Of a DNA stretch of 9,578 bases, positions 1 to 5,760 are shown piece by piece. The notes under the pieces are model-generated. The model worked only from the letters and a program-made list of their open reading frames with translations, made no database searches and was not told the DNA's origin. Positions within the stretch are counted from its first letter, which is position 1. Each line of letters starts with the position of its first letter. The stretch is taken from contig JAGXHO010000198.1 in NCBI GenBank assembly GCA_024636105.1, forward strand, positions 1 to 9,578, written 5' to 3'. Source of the DNA: Trueperaceae bacterium (lineage in GTDB: Bacteria > Deinococcota > Deinococci > Deinococcales > Trueperaceae). A program made the translations under genes and the position numbers.

Positions 1-11
1 CCGCGCTCTAA

Positions 12-245
12 AACCTTGGCGGTGCGGCGACGTTCCTCACCCCGGGTGCGATCGAACTGCTCGGAATGACGCCGCCGGCGGCACTCTGGTTTTGGCTGCC
101 GTCGCTCTTCGTTTTCGATCTCGCCAGCGTTGGCGCGTTCATCACCTACCTCGCGCTCGGCGATCTCGTCTTGGCGGTCGCGACCATCGCAAGCGTCAAG
201 GCGGCGACGCGGAAGACGCATCGGCGATTACTGACGAACACCTAA
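12..245 (+). pseudogene. C-terminal part of a damaged multi-spanning membrane protein
   Basis: Reading in the frame that ends at TAA 243-245 gives a hydrophobic protein with about two or three membrane segments (around residues FWLPSLFVFDLASVGAFITY and LGDLVLAVATIASV), preceded by a GMTPP motif and followed by a basic tail ending RRLLTNT. The same frame has a TAA stop at 9-11 and no ATG before position 66, so the N-terminal part is missing, frameshifted, or lies upstream of the window in another frame. The pattern resembles small four-helix membrane proteins of unknown function, but I do not recognise the family. It may be a broken gene or the end of one whose frame was shifted close to the window edge. 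The next gene begins 80 bases downstream in the same direction with its own promoter-like box. Confidence 0.45.
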
Positions 246-313
246 GGTGCCCGGCCGAACTGCCGCGTTCACATGAGGCGGCTCCCCGCCCCCTGACCCG
301 GCCCGGTCGCTCG

Positions 314-319
314 TATCCT
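314..319 (+). promoter_or_regulatory. TANNNT -10 box for a leaderless start at 326
   Basis: TATCCT lies at positions -12 to -7 relative to the A of the ATG at 326. This is the spacing expected when transcription starts on or next to the start codon. No Shine-Dalgarno sequence is visible before this ATG and no clear -35 element can be picked out. Confidence 0.45.
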
Positions 320-325
320 CGCTTC

Positions 326-763
326 ATGGTGGAGATCCAGGCCGACGCGACCTTCGTCCCGTACCCTGTCGACGATGGCGACGAGCTCTTTGCGAACGGC
401 ATCTTCGTGTTCAACGTCACCCGGATCCTCGAGTACGTCGCACGCCATCCCGCGAAGGTCGCCCTCGTGCCGGTCTCGGTGCGCAGCTTCCCGCGGTGGG
501 ATCGAACGCTCGCTGGCGCCCACGTCGAGGCAGCCGATCTCGCTCGCCCCGTCCTGCTCGCTGAGATTTCGCCGGGGAGCTTCAACCTGATCGATGGCCA
601 CCACCGGATCGAGAAGGCGCGCCGGCAGGACGTCGAGACGCTGCCGGCCTACCGGCTGACCGCTGCCCAGCACGTGCGCTTCCTGGTGAGCATGAGGGCA
701 TACCTGGCTTTCGTCGGCTACTGGAACGGCAAGGTGGCGGAGGCCGGGAAGGCCGACGCATGA
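326..763 (+). CDS. ParB/Srx-fold small protein of unknown function
   Basis: A 145-residue protein. Its centre carries the signature LIDGHHRIEKARRQ (residues 88-101), which matches the DGHHR-type nucleotide-binding loop of the ParB/Sulfiredoxin fold; upstream RPVLLAEISPGSF and downstream VETLPAYRLT fit the flanking strands. The length suits a stand-alone ParB-like domain without the DNA-binding helix-turn-helix of true chromosome-partitioning ParB. A C-terminal segment rich in Tyr, Phe and Trp (residues 118-137) is characteristic of this small protein but has no known role. The start at 326 is preferred to an in-frame start at 92, because the sequence between is Arg-rich and low in protein character, and a TANNNT box sits immediately before 326. 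The stop overlaps the ATG of a short ORF at 760 (ATGA). Function is unknown; an NTP-binding or nicking activity would be guesswork. Confidence 0.75.
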   Translation: MVEIQADATFVPYPVDDGDELFANGIFVFNVTRILEYVARHPAKVALVPVSVRSFPRWDRTLAGAHVEAADLARPVLLAEISPGSFNLIDGHHRIEKARRQDVETLPAYRLTAAQHVRFLVSMRAYLAFVGYWNGKVAEAGKADA

Positions 764-894
764 CCGTCGCCAAACCGGCGGTGGCGGTGCTGCCGGAGCT
801 GCTCGACGTGGTCTTTTGCGACGTCGAGACCAACGCCGGCCCCGTCCTGGTGCGCGACCTGCTGCCGCGCCTGGCACGGTTCGAGTTGCGTTAG
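760..894 (+). pseudogene. Short ORF translationally coupled to the ParB-like gene; probable remnant
   Basis: ATG at 760 overlaps the preceding stop as ATGA, an arrangement typical of translational coupling. The 44-residue product ends at TAG 892-894; past that stop the same frame continues with ATLPSYERTL before another stop at 922-924. The readable run DLLPRLARFELR followed by ATLPSYERTL looks like the tail of a protein interrupted by a point mutation. The N-terminal piece LPELLDVVFC is faintly like the opening of mismatch-specific DNA glycosylases, but the next residues do not support that. I do not recognise it; it may be a real small ORF or debris. Confidence 0.25.
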
Positions 895-926
895 GCGACC
901 CTGCCGTCGTACGAGCGGACCCTCTG

Positions 927-1037
927 ACCGCTCAGATCCACCCGGACCACGTCGGCTCAGTGAAGGTCGCCGCACGACTCGGACTGATCGCAACCAGCTC
1001 GACCGACGCTGAAGGCAAGCCGATCTGGTCCAGCGAA
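927..1037 (+). pseudogene. C-terminal fragment of a GNAT-family N-acetyltransferase
   Basis: About 37 codons read TAQIHPDHVGSVKVAARLGL and continue to a terminal IWSSE. This is the usual end of the Acetyltransf_3 (RimJ-like) group of GNAT proteins, where IHPDN/HxxSxxVAxRLGF is the acetyl-CoA-binding helix followed by a short strand ending in W. The N-terminal three quarters of the domain is absent: upstream codons in this frame are low-complexity Arg/Pro sequence with no start that would give a GNAT core. The fragment stops against the 3' end of the oppositely oriented SnoaL-like gene, so it has also lost its own stop. Confidence 0.55.
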
Positions 1038-1046
1038 CCTCGTTGC

Positions 1047-1427
1047 CTAGGACAGCATGGACTTGATGCGCTCCACGGGCAGGTAGAGCCTACCGGCCAC
1101 CATCTTCGACCCCTCAACCTGGAAGACCCCCACGAACGGAAAGCTAACCGACCTGCCGGTTGCCCCAATGCCGTAGAACTCCCCGATGTGGGTTCCCTCG
1201 AACCTGAACTCCACCACGAATGCGTCGTCACCTACGTACACGGCGAGTCGTTCCGAGTCGGCCTCGAACATCTCGCCGTACCACGCAGAAAGCATCTGCG
1301 AGATGGCGTCCCTGCCCTCGAAGACCTCACCGGAGTTCTCGAACGTAAAGACCGCGTCCTCGGCAAGCGGGAACGGGCCGCCGCGCATGTAGGCCTCCGC
1401 CACCTTCTCCACGTCTACTCTCGACAT
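1047..1427 (-). CDS. SnoaL-like / NTF2-superfamily protein
   Basis: A 126-residue protein with the layout of the SnoaL-like polyketide-cyclase (ester cyclase) branch of the NTF2 superfamily. It has an N-terminal helix (VEKVAEAYM), the AEDAVFTFENSGEVFEGRDAI strand-helix motif, then FEGTHIGEFYGIGATGRSV followed by PFVGVFQVEGSKMVAGRLYL. The THxGEFxGIxxTGR block is a strong SnoaL-like signature. Members form a cone-shaped alpha+beta pocket that may be catalytic or only ligand-binding, so the substrate cannot be named. The start at 1427 is chosen over an in-frame ATG 12 codons upstream because a strong AGGAGG lies directly before it. It is transcribed towards the GNAT scrap and looks monocistronic and intact. 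Confidence 0.85.
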   Translation of the reverse strand: MSRVDVEKVAEAYMRGGPFPLAEDAVFTFENSGEVFEGRDAISQMLSAWYGEMFEADSERLAVYVGDDAFVVEFRFEGTHIGEFYGIGATGRSVSFPFVGVFQVEGSKMVAGRLYLPVERIKSMLS

Positions 1428-1430
1428 CGA

Positions 1431-1438
1431 TCCTCCTC
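1431..1438 (-). promoter_or_regulatory. Ribosome binding site fixing the SnoaL-like start
   Basis: On the minus strand GAGGAGGA precedes ATG 1427 by a few bases. It would fall inside the coding region if the upstream in-frame ATG at 1463 were used, so it decides the start. Confidence 0.7.
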
Positions 1439-1604
1439 GTCGATCTTCTGAACTCAGTCGCAAGAAACCTACTCGACGCGATCAGGCTGGCCCTGAGCGA
1501 CGTGCCGGCAAGCGCTCCAGACGCCCCTGAGCCCGCATGCTAACGCCGGCGGTAGGGTTGATGGTATCGCCGGTGGTTTTTGGACAGTTTCGTGGGTCTC
1601 GTGA

Positions 1605-1861
1605 TCCGACGACCTCCGAACGCTCTTCGTCGTCGTCGCCGTCGTCGAAACGATCTATGCCGCGTTAGCCCTATGGACGCCGCCGAGCCTATGCTGCCGA
1701 TCACGGGTTGGGTTCGATCGCCGGATGGGCAATGGGTCGTCAAGCTGCTGGGGGCGTCGCTCGGCTTCCAGGCCGTCATCGCGTGGATGTTCCGAAAGGA
1801 CCCACCCATCGGGGTCGCCTGGGCACTGGCCGGGTATCGGCAGTTGCTGACGAACATGTAA
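1605..1861 (+). pseudogene. Frameshifted membrane-protein remnant
   Basis: Two hydrophobic blocks lie in different frames. In the frame starting at 1605 there is RTLFVVVAVVETIYAALALW (one membrane helix) followed by TPPS. Near 1690 the coding sense moves to the frame ending at TAA 1859-1861, giving MLPITGWVRSPDGQWVVKLL, then GASLGFQAVIAWMF (second helix) and KDPPIGVAWALAGY (third helix). One frameshift around 1690 would join them as ...LWTPPS/MLPITGW.... There is a TGA just upstream (1602-1604) and no start codon in the first frame, so the N-terminus is also damaged. The 3' end runs into a convergent penicillin-binding protein remnant. The family is not recognised; it resembles small DoxX/DUF-type membrane proteins only in general shape. 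Confidence 0.5.
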
Positions 1862-2250
1862 CAGCAGCGGCGCGGCGACCTCGACGCCGCACATGCCGGG
1901 CACCGTCGTGCCGTCGGCGCGCCCCACCCACACGCCGGCAACGAACGCGCCGTCGTATCCGATCGCCAGCGCGTCGCGGTGGCCGTGGGAGGTGCCAGTC
2001 TTGAAACCGAGTGGCCAGTCAGGTAGCCGCGCCGATCGAGGCCCTTCCTGAGGACATCGCCGGCGTGTCAGCCCGCTTCGGGCGTGATCAAAGCGAGCAG
2101 CCGCGCCGGTCCGAGCGCCTCGGTGAGCGCCACCACCGGCAGGTTCCATGAGGTCTTCGGCGCCGCGCGGGCGGTGATCGGCCGCCGTAGTCCTCTGGGC
2201 GGTGCCGGAAGCAGATCGCTCCACGATCAGCGATCCTGAGGTCGACCACG
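1830..2250 (-). pseudogene. pbpC: Degraded C-terminal transpeptidase region of penicillin-binding protein 1C
   Basis: Three pieces of a PbpC-type transpeptidase can be read on the minus strand in different frames. At about 2249-2180 there is VVDLRIAD... followed by PEDYGGR (compare the PxNYGGR step before the transpeptidase helix). At about 2172-2085 there is TSWNLPVVALTEALGPARLL, ending in a TGA. At about 2008-1830 there is GFKTGTSHGHRDALAIGYDG followed by AFVAGVWVGRADGT and a PLL run. KTGTS is the conserved KTG box of penicillin-binding transpeptidases, and the HRDxxAIGY/GVWVGRxDG context is typical of PBP1C. The catalytic SxxK segment and the glycosyltransferase domain are absent, and the stretch between the second and third pieces is too short. 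PBP1C is a membrane-anchored cell-wall polymerase; this copy cannot be functional. Confidence 0.7.
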
Positions 2251-2334
2251 CCTCGCTGTGCTTCGTGCAGGACCCGCCTGGCGGAACGTTGCGCCGACGC
2301 GATACGCTCGCCCCACACAAGATCGGAGGTCGCC

Positions 2335-3279
2335 ATGCCGTCACCCGACGACCGTCGGCACTTCACGCTCGAGCCCCTCGCCGACGGCATCTGGGCCGCG
2401 ATCCACCGCGTCGGCGGGTGGGCCATCGGGAACGCCGGAATCATCGACCTCGGCGACGCCACGCTGCTCTTCGACGCCCTCCTCACCCCGGCTGCGGCTG
2501 ACGACCTCGCTGCCGCGGCCCTCGCGCTGACGGGCCGCGCCCCCGCCGCCATCGTGCTGAGCCACTACCACAACGACCACATCCGCGGCTCGCAGGTCTT
2601 CCCCGGCGTCCCGATCGTCGCCACCCGCGCCACGCGGAGCCTGATCGATACGCTCGGCCGCGACGAGCTCGCCTCCGATCTCGAGCATGCGGCGCCCCAG
2701 CTCGCCCGCACGGCGGCGATGGCCGTCGCCGACGATCCGGCCCACCGCGCTTACGCCGCCTCCTTCGAGCCCTATTGGGCTGGCCTCGTCGCCAGCGCGC
2801 CGAACGTGACGCTGCGGCTCCCGACCGTCACGTTCGAGGATCGTCTCGAGTTCCACGGCAGCCGCCGGACGGCCCGAGTGATCTCGCTCGGCCCAGGCCA
2901 CACGCCCGACGACGCCGTCCTGGTGCTCGAGGACGATGGCGTCGTCTTCTGCGGCGACCTGCTGTTCGTCGGCTGCCATCCCTACCTGGCCGACGGCGAC
3001 CCCGACGGGTGGCTCCGCGCCCTCGACACCCTCGGCGGGTACGGGTCGGCGCGGTTCGTACCGGGCCACGGGGCGGTCGGTTCGGCATCCGACGTCCGCG
3101 CCCTCAGCGACCACATCCAGGGGCTGCAGGCGACGGCCGCGCAGCTGCATCGCGATGGCGCGAGCGATGACGCTGTGGAGGAACTCCTTCCGCGCGACGC
3201 TTCGGCCGCCTGGGACTTCGCGTTCCCGTTCTATCGAAGCAACCTGCGGTTCCTGCTCGAGCGGGAGCGGTCCATCTGA
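2335..3279 (+). CDS. Metallo-beta-lactamase-fold hydrolase
   Basis: A 314-residue cytoplasmic protein with the full set of MBL-fold metal motifs: HYHNDH at 77-82 (HxHxDH), H189 in GPGHTPDD, D208 in FCGDLLF, and H245 in VPGHG. Both metal sites can therefore be occupied, probably by zinc, predicting an active hydrolase. The insert between the first and second motifs (residues 100-160) is mostly helical and would shape the substrate pocket. FVGCHPYLADGDPDGWLRAL is typical of the broad class annotated only as MBL-fold hydrolase, so no substrate is assigned. The start is supported by GGAGGT at 2325-2330, five bases before ATG 2335. There is no signal peptide. It may be monocistronic: a GC-rich hairpin and broken sequence follow. 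Confidence 0.92.
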   Translation: MPSPDDRRHFTLEPLADGIWAAIHRVGGWAIGNAGIIDLGDATLLFDALLTPAAADDLAAAALALTGRAPAAIVLSHYHNDHIRGSQVFPGVPIVATRATRSLIDTLGRDELASDLEHAAPQLARTAAMAVADDPAHRAYAASFEPYWAGLVASAPNVTLRLPTVTFEDRLEFHGSRRTARVISLGPGHTPDDAVLVLEDDGVVFCGDLLFVGCHPYLADGDPDGWLRALDTLGGYGSARFVPGHGAVGSASDVRALSDHIQGLQATAAQLHRDGASDDAVEELLPRDASAAWDFAFPFYRSNLRFLLERERSI

Positions 3280-3551
3280 AGGCGACCCTCGATGACCTCG
3301 AGAAGCTCCGTGAAGACGTAGATGCCACCGCGGCGCCCCCGAGGGGGGCGAGCCGTGTCGGCACCGTCGGGCGGGCGTCGGAGGAGTCGGCGATCCGCAG
3401 CGCACTCGAGAACGCACGGTGCGTGACCGTCATCGGGATGGCGGGCGTCGGCAAGTCCCACTTGGGCCTGCGCACCGCCGCCCGCCTCGCTCGAGAGGGT
3501 GGTACGCGTTCGAGGGCGGGGTCGCCGGGGCGGGCTTGGCGTCGCCGGTGA
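3279..3551 (+). pseudogene. Orphan N-terminal fragment of a P-loop (NB-ARC/AAA-type) NTPase
   Basis: In the frame that begins at the very end of the MBL gene, the codons read VGTVGRASEESAIRSALENA, then RCVTVIGMAGVGKSHLGL and RTAARLAREGG. GMAGVGKS (3435-3458) is a Walker A motif, and the VGR...E...L...V(T)x(I/L)xGxxGVGKS layout is what starts the NTPase domain of LuxR/AfsR-type and STAND regulators. After AREGG the sequence becomes Arg/Gly-rich and stops at TGA 3549-3551, so no Walker B or sensor is present. No good start codon precedes the motif. I read it as the stump of a STAND-type ATPase; it could also be a deleted relative of the neighbouring ATPase, but the Walker A differs (GMAGVGKS versus GVRRGGKT). 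Confidence 0.5.
3334..3350 (+). other. GC-only hairpin after the MBL gene
   Basis: CGCCCCC and GGGGGCG pair perfectly as a 7-bp stem around a three-base loop (GAG), 55 bases past the MBL stop. No T-run follows, so it is at best a weak terminator. It lies in frame inside the P-loop fragment. Confidence 0.3.
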
Positions 3552-3629
3552 GGCACCCGCGGGCGACTCGGCCCGCCCATGACCGGCGTCGAAGAGAACA
3601 TTGACTAGTTTCAGAAGGCCAAAAGGTGC

Positions 3630-3635
3630 TAAATT
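3630..3635 (+). promoter_or_regulatory. TANNNT -10 box for a leaderless start at 3642
   Basis: TAAATT occupies -12 to -7 relative to ATG 3642, within a locally AT-rich stretch (3600-3640) that stands out from the GC-rich surroundings. TTGACT at 3601-3606 looks like a -35 hexamer, but it is 23 bases away, longer than the usual 16-18. No Shine-Dalgarno sequence lies at a useful distance (the only AAGG, at 3623-3626, is 15 bases upstream), which favours a leaderless transcript. Confidence 0.5.
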
Positions 3636-3641
3636 GCCCGA

Positions 3642-4967
3642 ATGACGCGGGTCATCTCGAGCGATACGCTCGCCTTGAAGCTCTCGGAGTCGCTCGCCGC
3701 ACGGCTGCCGCAACGCACGCCACGCGACGTACGGCTCCCGCGCGTTCCCAACAAGGCCCTCGCGGTGATCGGGGTGCGCCGTGGCGGCAAGACCTCGTTC
3801 CTCGAGCGCCACATCGCCGATCGCGTCGCGGCCGGTGACCCCCCTGGAACCCACCTGCTCGTGTCGCTCGAGGACGAGCGGCTCGTTGGGATGACGGCGG
3901 AGGACCTGGGCTGGCTCCTCGAGGAGCACAAACGGGTCGTCTCGAGCGTCCGTGAGGCGGGGCGCCGGACGATCTACCTCGACGAGATCCAGGTCGTCCC
4001 CGGCTGGGAGTCCCTCGTGCGGCGCGTCCTGGATGCCCACGACACCGACGTCTTCATCTCCGGCTCCTCCGCCAAGCTGCTCAGTCAGGAAGTGAGCACG
4101 TCGCTCCGTGGTCGCGCGATGGAGGTGCGCGTCCACCCGTTCTCGTTCCGAGAGACGCTCCGCCATGCCGGCCACGAGCCGACCGAGGAGTGGTCGCGCC
4201 TCGGTCCCGACCAGCGGGCCGGCATCGACGCCGCACTCCGCGCCTACCTGATGGTCGGCGGCTTCCCGGAGTCTCAGGGGATCGACGTCCGCGACCGCCT
4301 GCCGCTGCTCAAGGGGTACGTCGACGTCATGCTGCTCCGGGACGTCATCGAGCGGCATCGGGTCACCAACGTCGAAGCCCTGCGCCGACTCCAGCGCCAC
4401 CTCATGGCGAACCCCGCGGGATCGTTCGCCGTCTCCAAGTTCCACCGCGACCTCAGGTCCCAGGGGTTCTCGGTTGCCGAGGAGACGCTGCACCTGCTGC
4501 TGCAGCACCTCGAGGACGCCTTCATGGTTCGCGTGGTGGGGATGCATACGGCATCGGAGCGGCAGCGGATGCTGAACCCCCGGAAGGTCTACCCGGTCGA
4601 TCCCGGCCTCATCCCGGTGTTCCAACGCGCAGGACGCGAGAACCGGGGTCGGAGCCTCGAGACCGCCGTGCTGATCGAACTCGAACGACGCGGCTACGCC
4701 GCCGGCTGGGTGCGCGTCGCCGAGGACCAAGAGGTCGACTTCTTCGCCGAGCATCAGGTCGCCGACGACCTGCTCGTGCAGGTGTCGCTCGACACCGCGT
4801 CGGAGTCGACGTGGAGCCGCGAGGTTCGATCCCTGCAGGCGGCCGCCGAGGCGTACCCACACGCACGGCCCCTCCTGCTGACGCTCGATCCGACGCCGCC
4901 CAATCGGCCACTACCGACGCGGCTCGAGTGGATGCCGGCGTCGCGGTGGTTGCTCGGGGAGGAGTGA
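3642..4967 (+). CDS. DUF4143-type AAA ATPase
   Basis: A 441-residue protein of the ATP-binding DUF4143 family. Walker A is GVRRGGKT (44-51), Walker B is IYLDEI (111-116), and the sensor region SGSSAKLLSQEVSTSLRGR (140-158) leads into the hallmark HPFSFRE (165-171). The C-terminal DUF4143 part includes YLMVGGFPE (202-210), VTNVEALRRLQRHLMANPAG and a winged-helix-like segment. The end (SLETAVLIELERRG, 338-351; EVDFFAE, 364-370; LLVQVS, 377-382) has the E...xVD...QV arrangement of a PD-(D/E)XK-nuclease-like fold, with the usual Lys of QVK replaced by Ser383-type residues, so nuclease activity is doubtful. These proteins are widespread, often horizontally acquired, and of unsettled function; a toxin/defence link is suggested only by context. 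ATG 3642 fits the promoter-like box. An IS1380 remnant starts directly after its stop. Confidence 0.9.
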   Translation: MTRVISSDTLALKLSESLAARLPQRTPRDVRLPRVPNKALAVIGVRRGGKTSFLERHIADRVAAGDPPGTHLLVSLEDERLVGMTAEDLGWLLEEHKRVVSSVREAGRRTIYLDEIQVVPGWESLVRRVLDAHDTDVFISGSSAKLLSQEVSTSLRGRAMEVRVHPFSFRETLRHAGHEPTEEWSRLGPDQRAGIDAALRAYLMVGGFPESQGIDVRDRLPLLKGYVDVMLLRDVIERHRVTNVEALRRLQRHLMANPAGSFAVSKFHRDLRSQGFSVAEETLHLLLQHLEDAFMVRVVGMHTASERQRMLNPRKVYPVDPGLIPVFQRAGRENRGRSLETAVLIELERRGYAAGWVRVAEDQEVDFFAEHQVADDLLVQVSLDTASESTWSREVRSLQAAAEAYPHARPLLLTLDPTPPNRPLPTRLEWMPASRWLLGEE

Positions 4968-4977
4968 CGGACGTCAC
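4964..4977. repeat. 14-bp palindrome over the stop of the ATPase gene
   Basis: GTGACG GA CGTCAC is a perfect inverted repeat with 6-bp arms and a 2-base centre, overlapping the TGA at 4965-4967. It sits at the junction between the ATPase gene and the IS1380 remnant. It could be an operator or simply a boundary relic. Confidence 0.35.
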
Positions 4978-4983
4978 CGCCGT

Positions 4984-5195
4984 TCGTCGATCAGCCTGCG
5001 TGGCAAGGCGTCCCCGAACGCCGCCCGCTTGCAGCACGACCCCATGCACAAGCTGCTCCTCGGCCGCGACCCCCTCGCGGGCGCGGGGTTGGTGTCGCAA
5101 CCGACGCTCTCGCGCTTCGAGAACGGCGTGCGCGCCCGCGAACTGCTGGGCATGAGCACCGCCCTCGCCGCGTGCGTCCCAGGCGACAGCCGCCG
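4984..5195 (+). mobile_element. IS1380-family transposase fragment
   Basis: The reading frame gives ARLQHDPMHKLLLGRDPL followed by AGAGLVSQPTLSRFEN and RARELLGMSTALAAC. The pattern DP..KL..GR.P..G..L.SQPT(I/L)SR.EN is the well-known N-terminal block of IS1380-type transposases, just before the first catalytic Asp of the DDE domain. The first few dozen residues and the whole catalytic domain are missing. No terminal inverted repeats can be matched. At about 5195 the frame runs without a stop into sequence related to an MNT nucleotidyltransferase tail, so the element was truncated by a deletion whose other end lay in that gene. Confidence 0.65.
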
Positions 5196-5316
5196 GAGGC
5201 GACGGTGGCAGGACCTGAGCGACGAGTTGGAATTGAAGGTCGAGGCGACGACCTACCGGGCGCTTCACCCGCGTCTCCGCAACCGCGTCCTCCAGGACGA
5301 GATCAGGATCCTGTGA
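5196..5316 (+). pseudogene. C-terminal remnant of an MNT-domain antitoxin (dead paralogue)
   Basis: The sequence LSDELELKVEATTYRALHPR followed by LRNRVLQDEIRIL and TGA matches the end of the intact MNT gene downstream (LCDALGREVDVATPGSLHPR then LRDRILGEVVSIL), sharing the ALHPRLR(N/D)R(V/I)L core. The catalytic GSX10DXD part is missing, replaced in frame by the IS1380 fragment. The final codons overlap a GTG (5313-5315) as GTGA, exactly the coupling seen in the intact pair at 5757. Confidence 0.65.
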
Positions 5317-5440
5317 AGGACCGCGATCCGTCGCTGTACCTGACCCACGTCCTCGAAAGCGTAGAGCGCACGGTGGTGGAGGGGGAGGGCATCGGTCGCT
5401 CGTGCATCGGCAGTTGGAGACCGTGCTCGCCGAGCTTTGA
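5313..5440 (+). pseudogene. Internally deleted HEPN (DUF86) toxin remnant
   Basis: From the coupled GTG at 5313 the frame gives VKDRDPSLYLTHVLESVERT, the typical opening helix of DUF86 HEPN proteins (RDPxxYLxxILEAIER). A change of frame follows within a G-rich run (5374-5387), then LVHRQLETVLAEL and TGA at 5438-5440, a plausible HEPN C-terminal helix (LxxQLExVLAEL). About 70 central codons, including the catalytic RX4H region, are gone. Together with the preceding MNT tail this is a dead copy of the module immediately downstream. Confidence 0.6.
5387..5413 (+). repeat. 27-bp direct repeat, copy 1 (HEPN tail sequence)
   Basis: Matches 6178-6204 at 25 of 27 positions, with a perfectly identical 19-bp core (gtcgctcgtgcatcggcag). 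It covers the deletion joint in the HEPN remnant. Confidence 0.85.
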
Positions 5441-5460
5441 GCGTGGGGGGCGCAGGGCCG

Positions 5461-5466
5461 TATCGT
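5461..5466 (+). promoter_or_regulatory. TANNNT -10 box for a leaderless start at 5473
   Basis: TATCGT lies at -12 to -7 of ATG 5473. No Shine-Dalgarno is present in the preceding 15 bases. The remnant copy upstream ends only 20 bases before this box, so the intact TA pair appears to have its own promoter. Confidence 0.5.
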
Positions 5467-5472
5467 GTACGC

Positions 5473-5760
5473 ATGAACCTCACGCTCGATGAGATCCGCA
5501 GCACGGTCGCGGCGCCGATGGCGAGGCGTGGCGTCGTGCGGGCCGGCGTGTTCGGGTCGTTCGCGCGCGGCGAGGCGTCTGCGTCGAGCGACGTCGACTT
5601 CCTCGTGGAGTTCGAGGAGGGTCGAACGCTGTTGGACCTGTCGGGTTTGCGCTTGGATCTTTGCGACGCGCTCGGGCGGGAGGTCGACGTCGCGACGCCG
5701 GGGTCGCTGCATCCCAGGCTCCGGGACCGGATCCTCGGTGAGGTCGTGTCCATCCTGTGA
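5473..5760 (+). CDS. mntA: MNT-domain nucleotidyltransferase antitoxin (MntA type)
   Basis: A 95-residue minimal nucleotidyltransferase. Gly28-Ser29 followed by Asp40-Val-Asp42 gives GSX10DXD exactly, and Asp72 in REVDVAT is the expected third acidic residue, so the active site looks complete. In studied MntA-HepT systems this enzyme AMPylates the partner HEPN RNase on a tyrosine near its active site and so silences it. The C-terminus SLHPRLRDRILGEVVSIL is standard for the family. ATG 5473 is preferred over an in-frame GTG at 5437 because of the promoter-like box just upstream and the good family-length fit. The TGA stop overlaps the GTG start of the HEPN gene (GTGA), giving translational coupling with the antitoxin made first. 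Confidence 0.88.
   Translation: MNLTLDEIRSTVAAPMARRGVVRAGVFGSFARGEASASSDVDFLVEFEEGRTLLDLSGLRLDLCDALGREVDVATPGSLHPRLRDRILGEVVSIL

Noticed and set aside
92..325. Upstream extension of the ParB-like gene to position 92
   Set aside because: This segment is Arg-rich and overlaps the hydrophobic frame of the membrane-protein tail; ATG 326 has a promoter-like box directly before it.
760..830. Possible mismatch-specific DNA glycosylase (mug) start, LPELLDVVFC
   Set aside because: The catalytic GxxPG motif that should follow VVFxG is absent, leaving only a faint resemblance.
219..1861. Similar 27-bp ends of the two membrane-protein remnants (219-245 and 1835-1861, 21/27 identical, both coding ...LLTN-x-stop)
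   Set aside because: It could hint at paralogous genes, but the sequence of the second end also reads as a sensible PBP1C tail on the other strand, and the hydrophobic parts upstream do not align. I treat it as probably coincidental.
2341..3417. Minus-strand open frame opposite the MBL hydrolase
   Set aside because: It shadows a gene with all five metal-binding motifs and a Shine-Dalgarno.
3601..3606. TTGACT as the -35 hexamer of the ATPase promoter
   Set aside because: It is 23 bases from the TAAATT box, too far for a standard promoter; no alternative -10 fits at 16-18 bases.
3231..4862. Long minus-strand open frame opposite the DUF4143 ATPase
   Set aside because: The plus strand carries complete Walker A, Walker B, sensor and DUF4143 motifs; the antisense product is low-complexity and motif-free.
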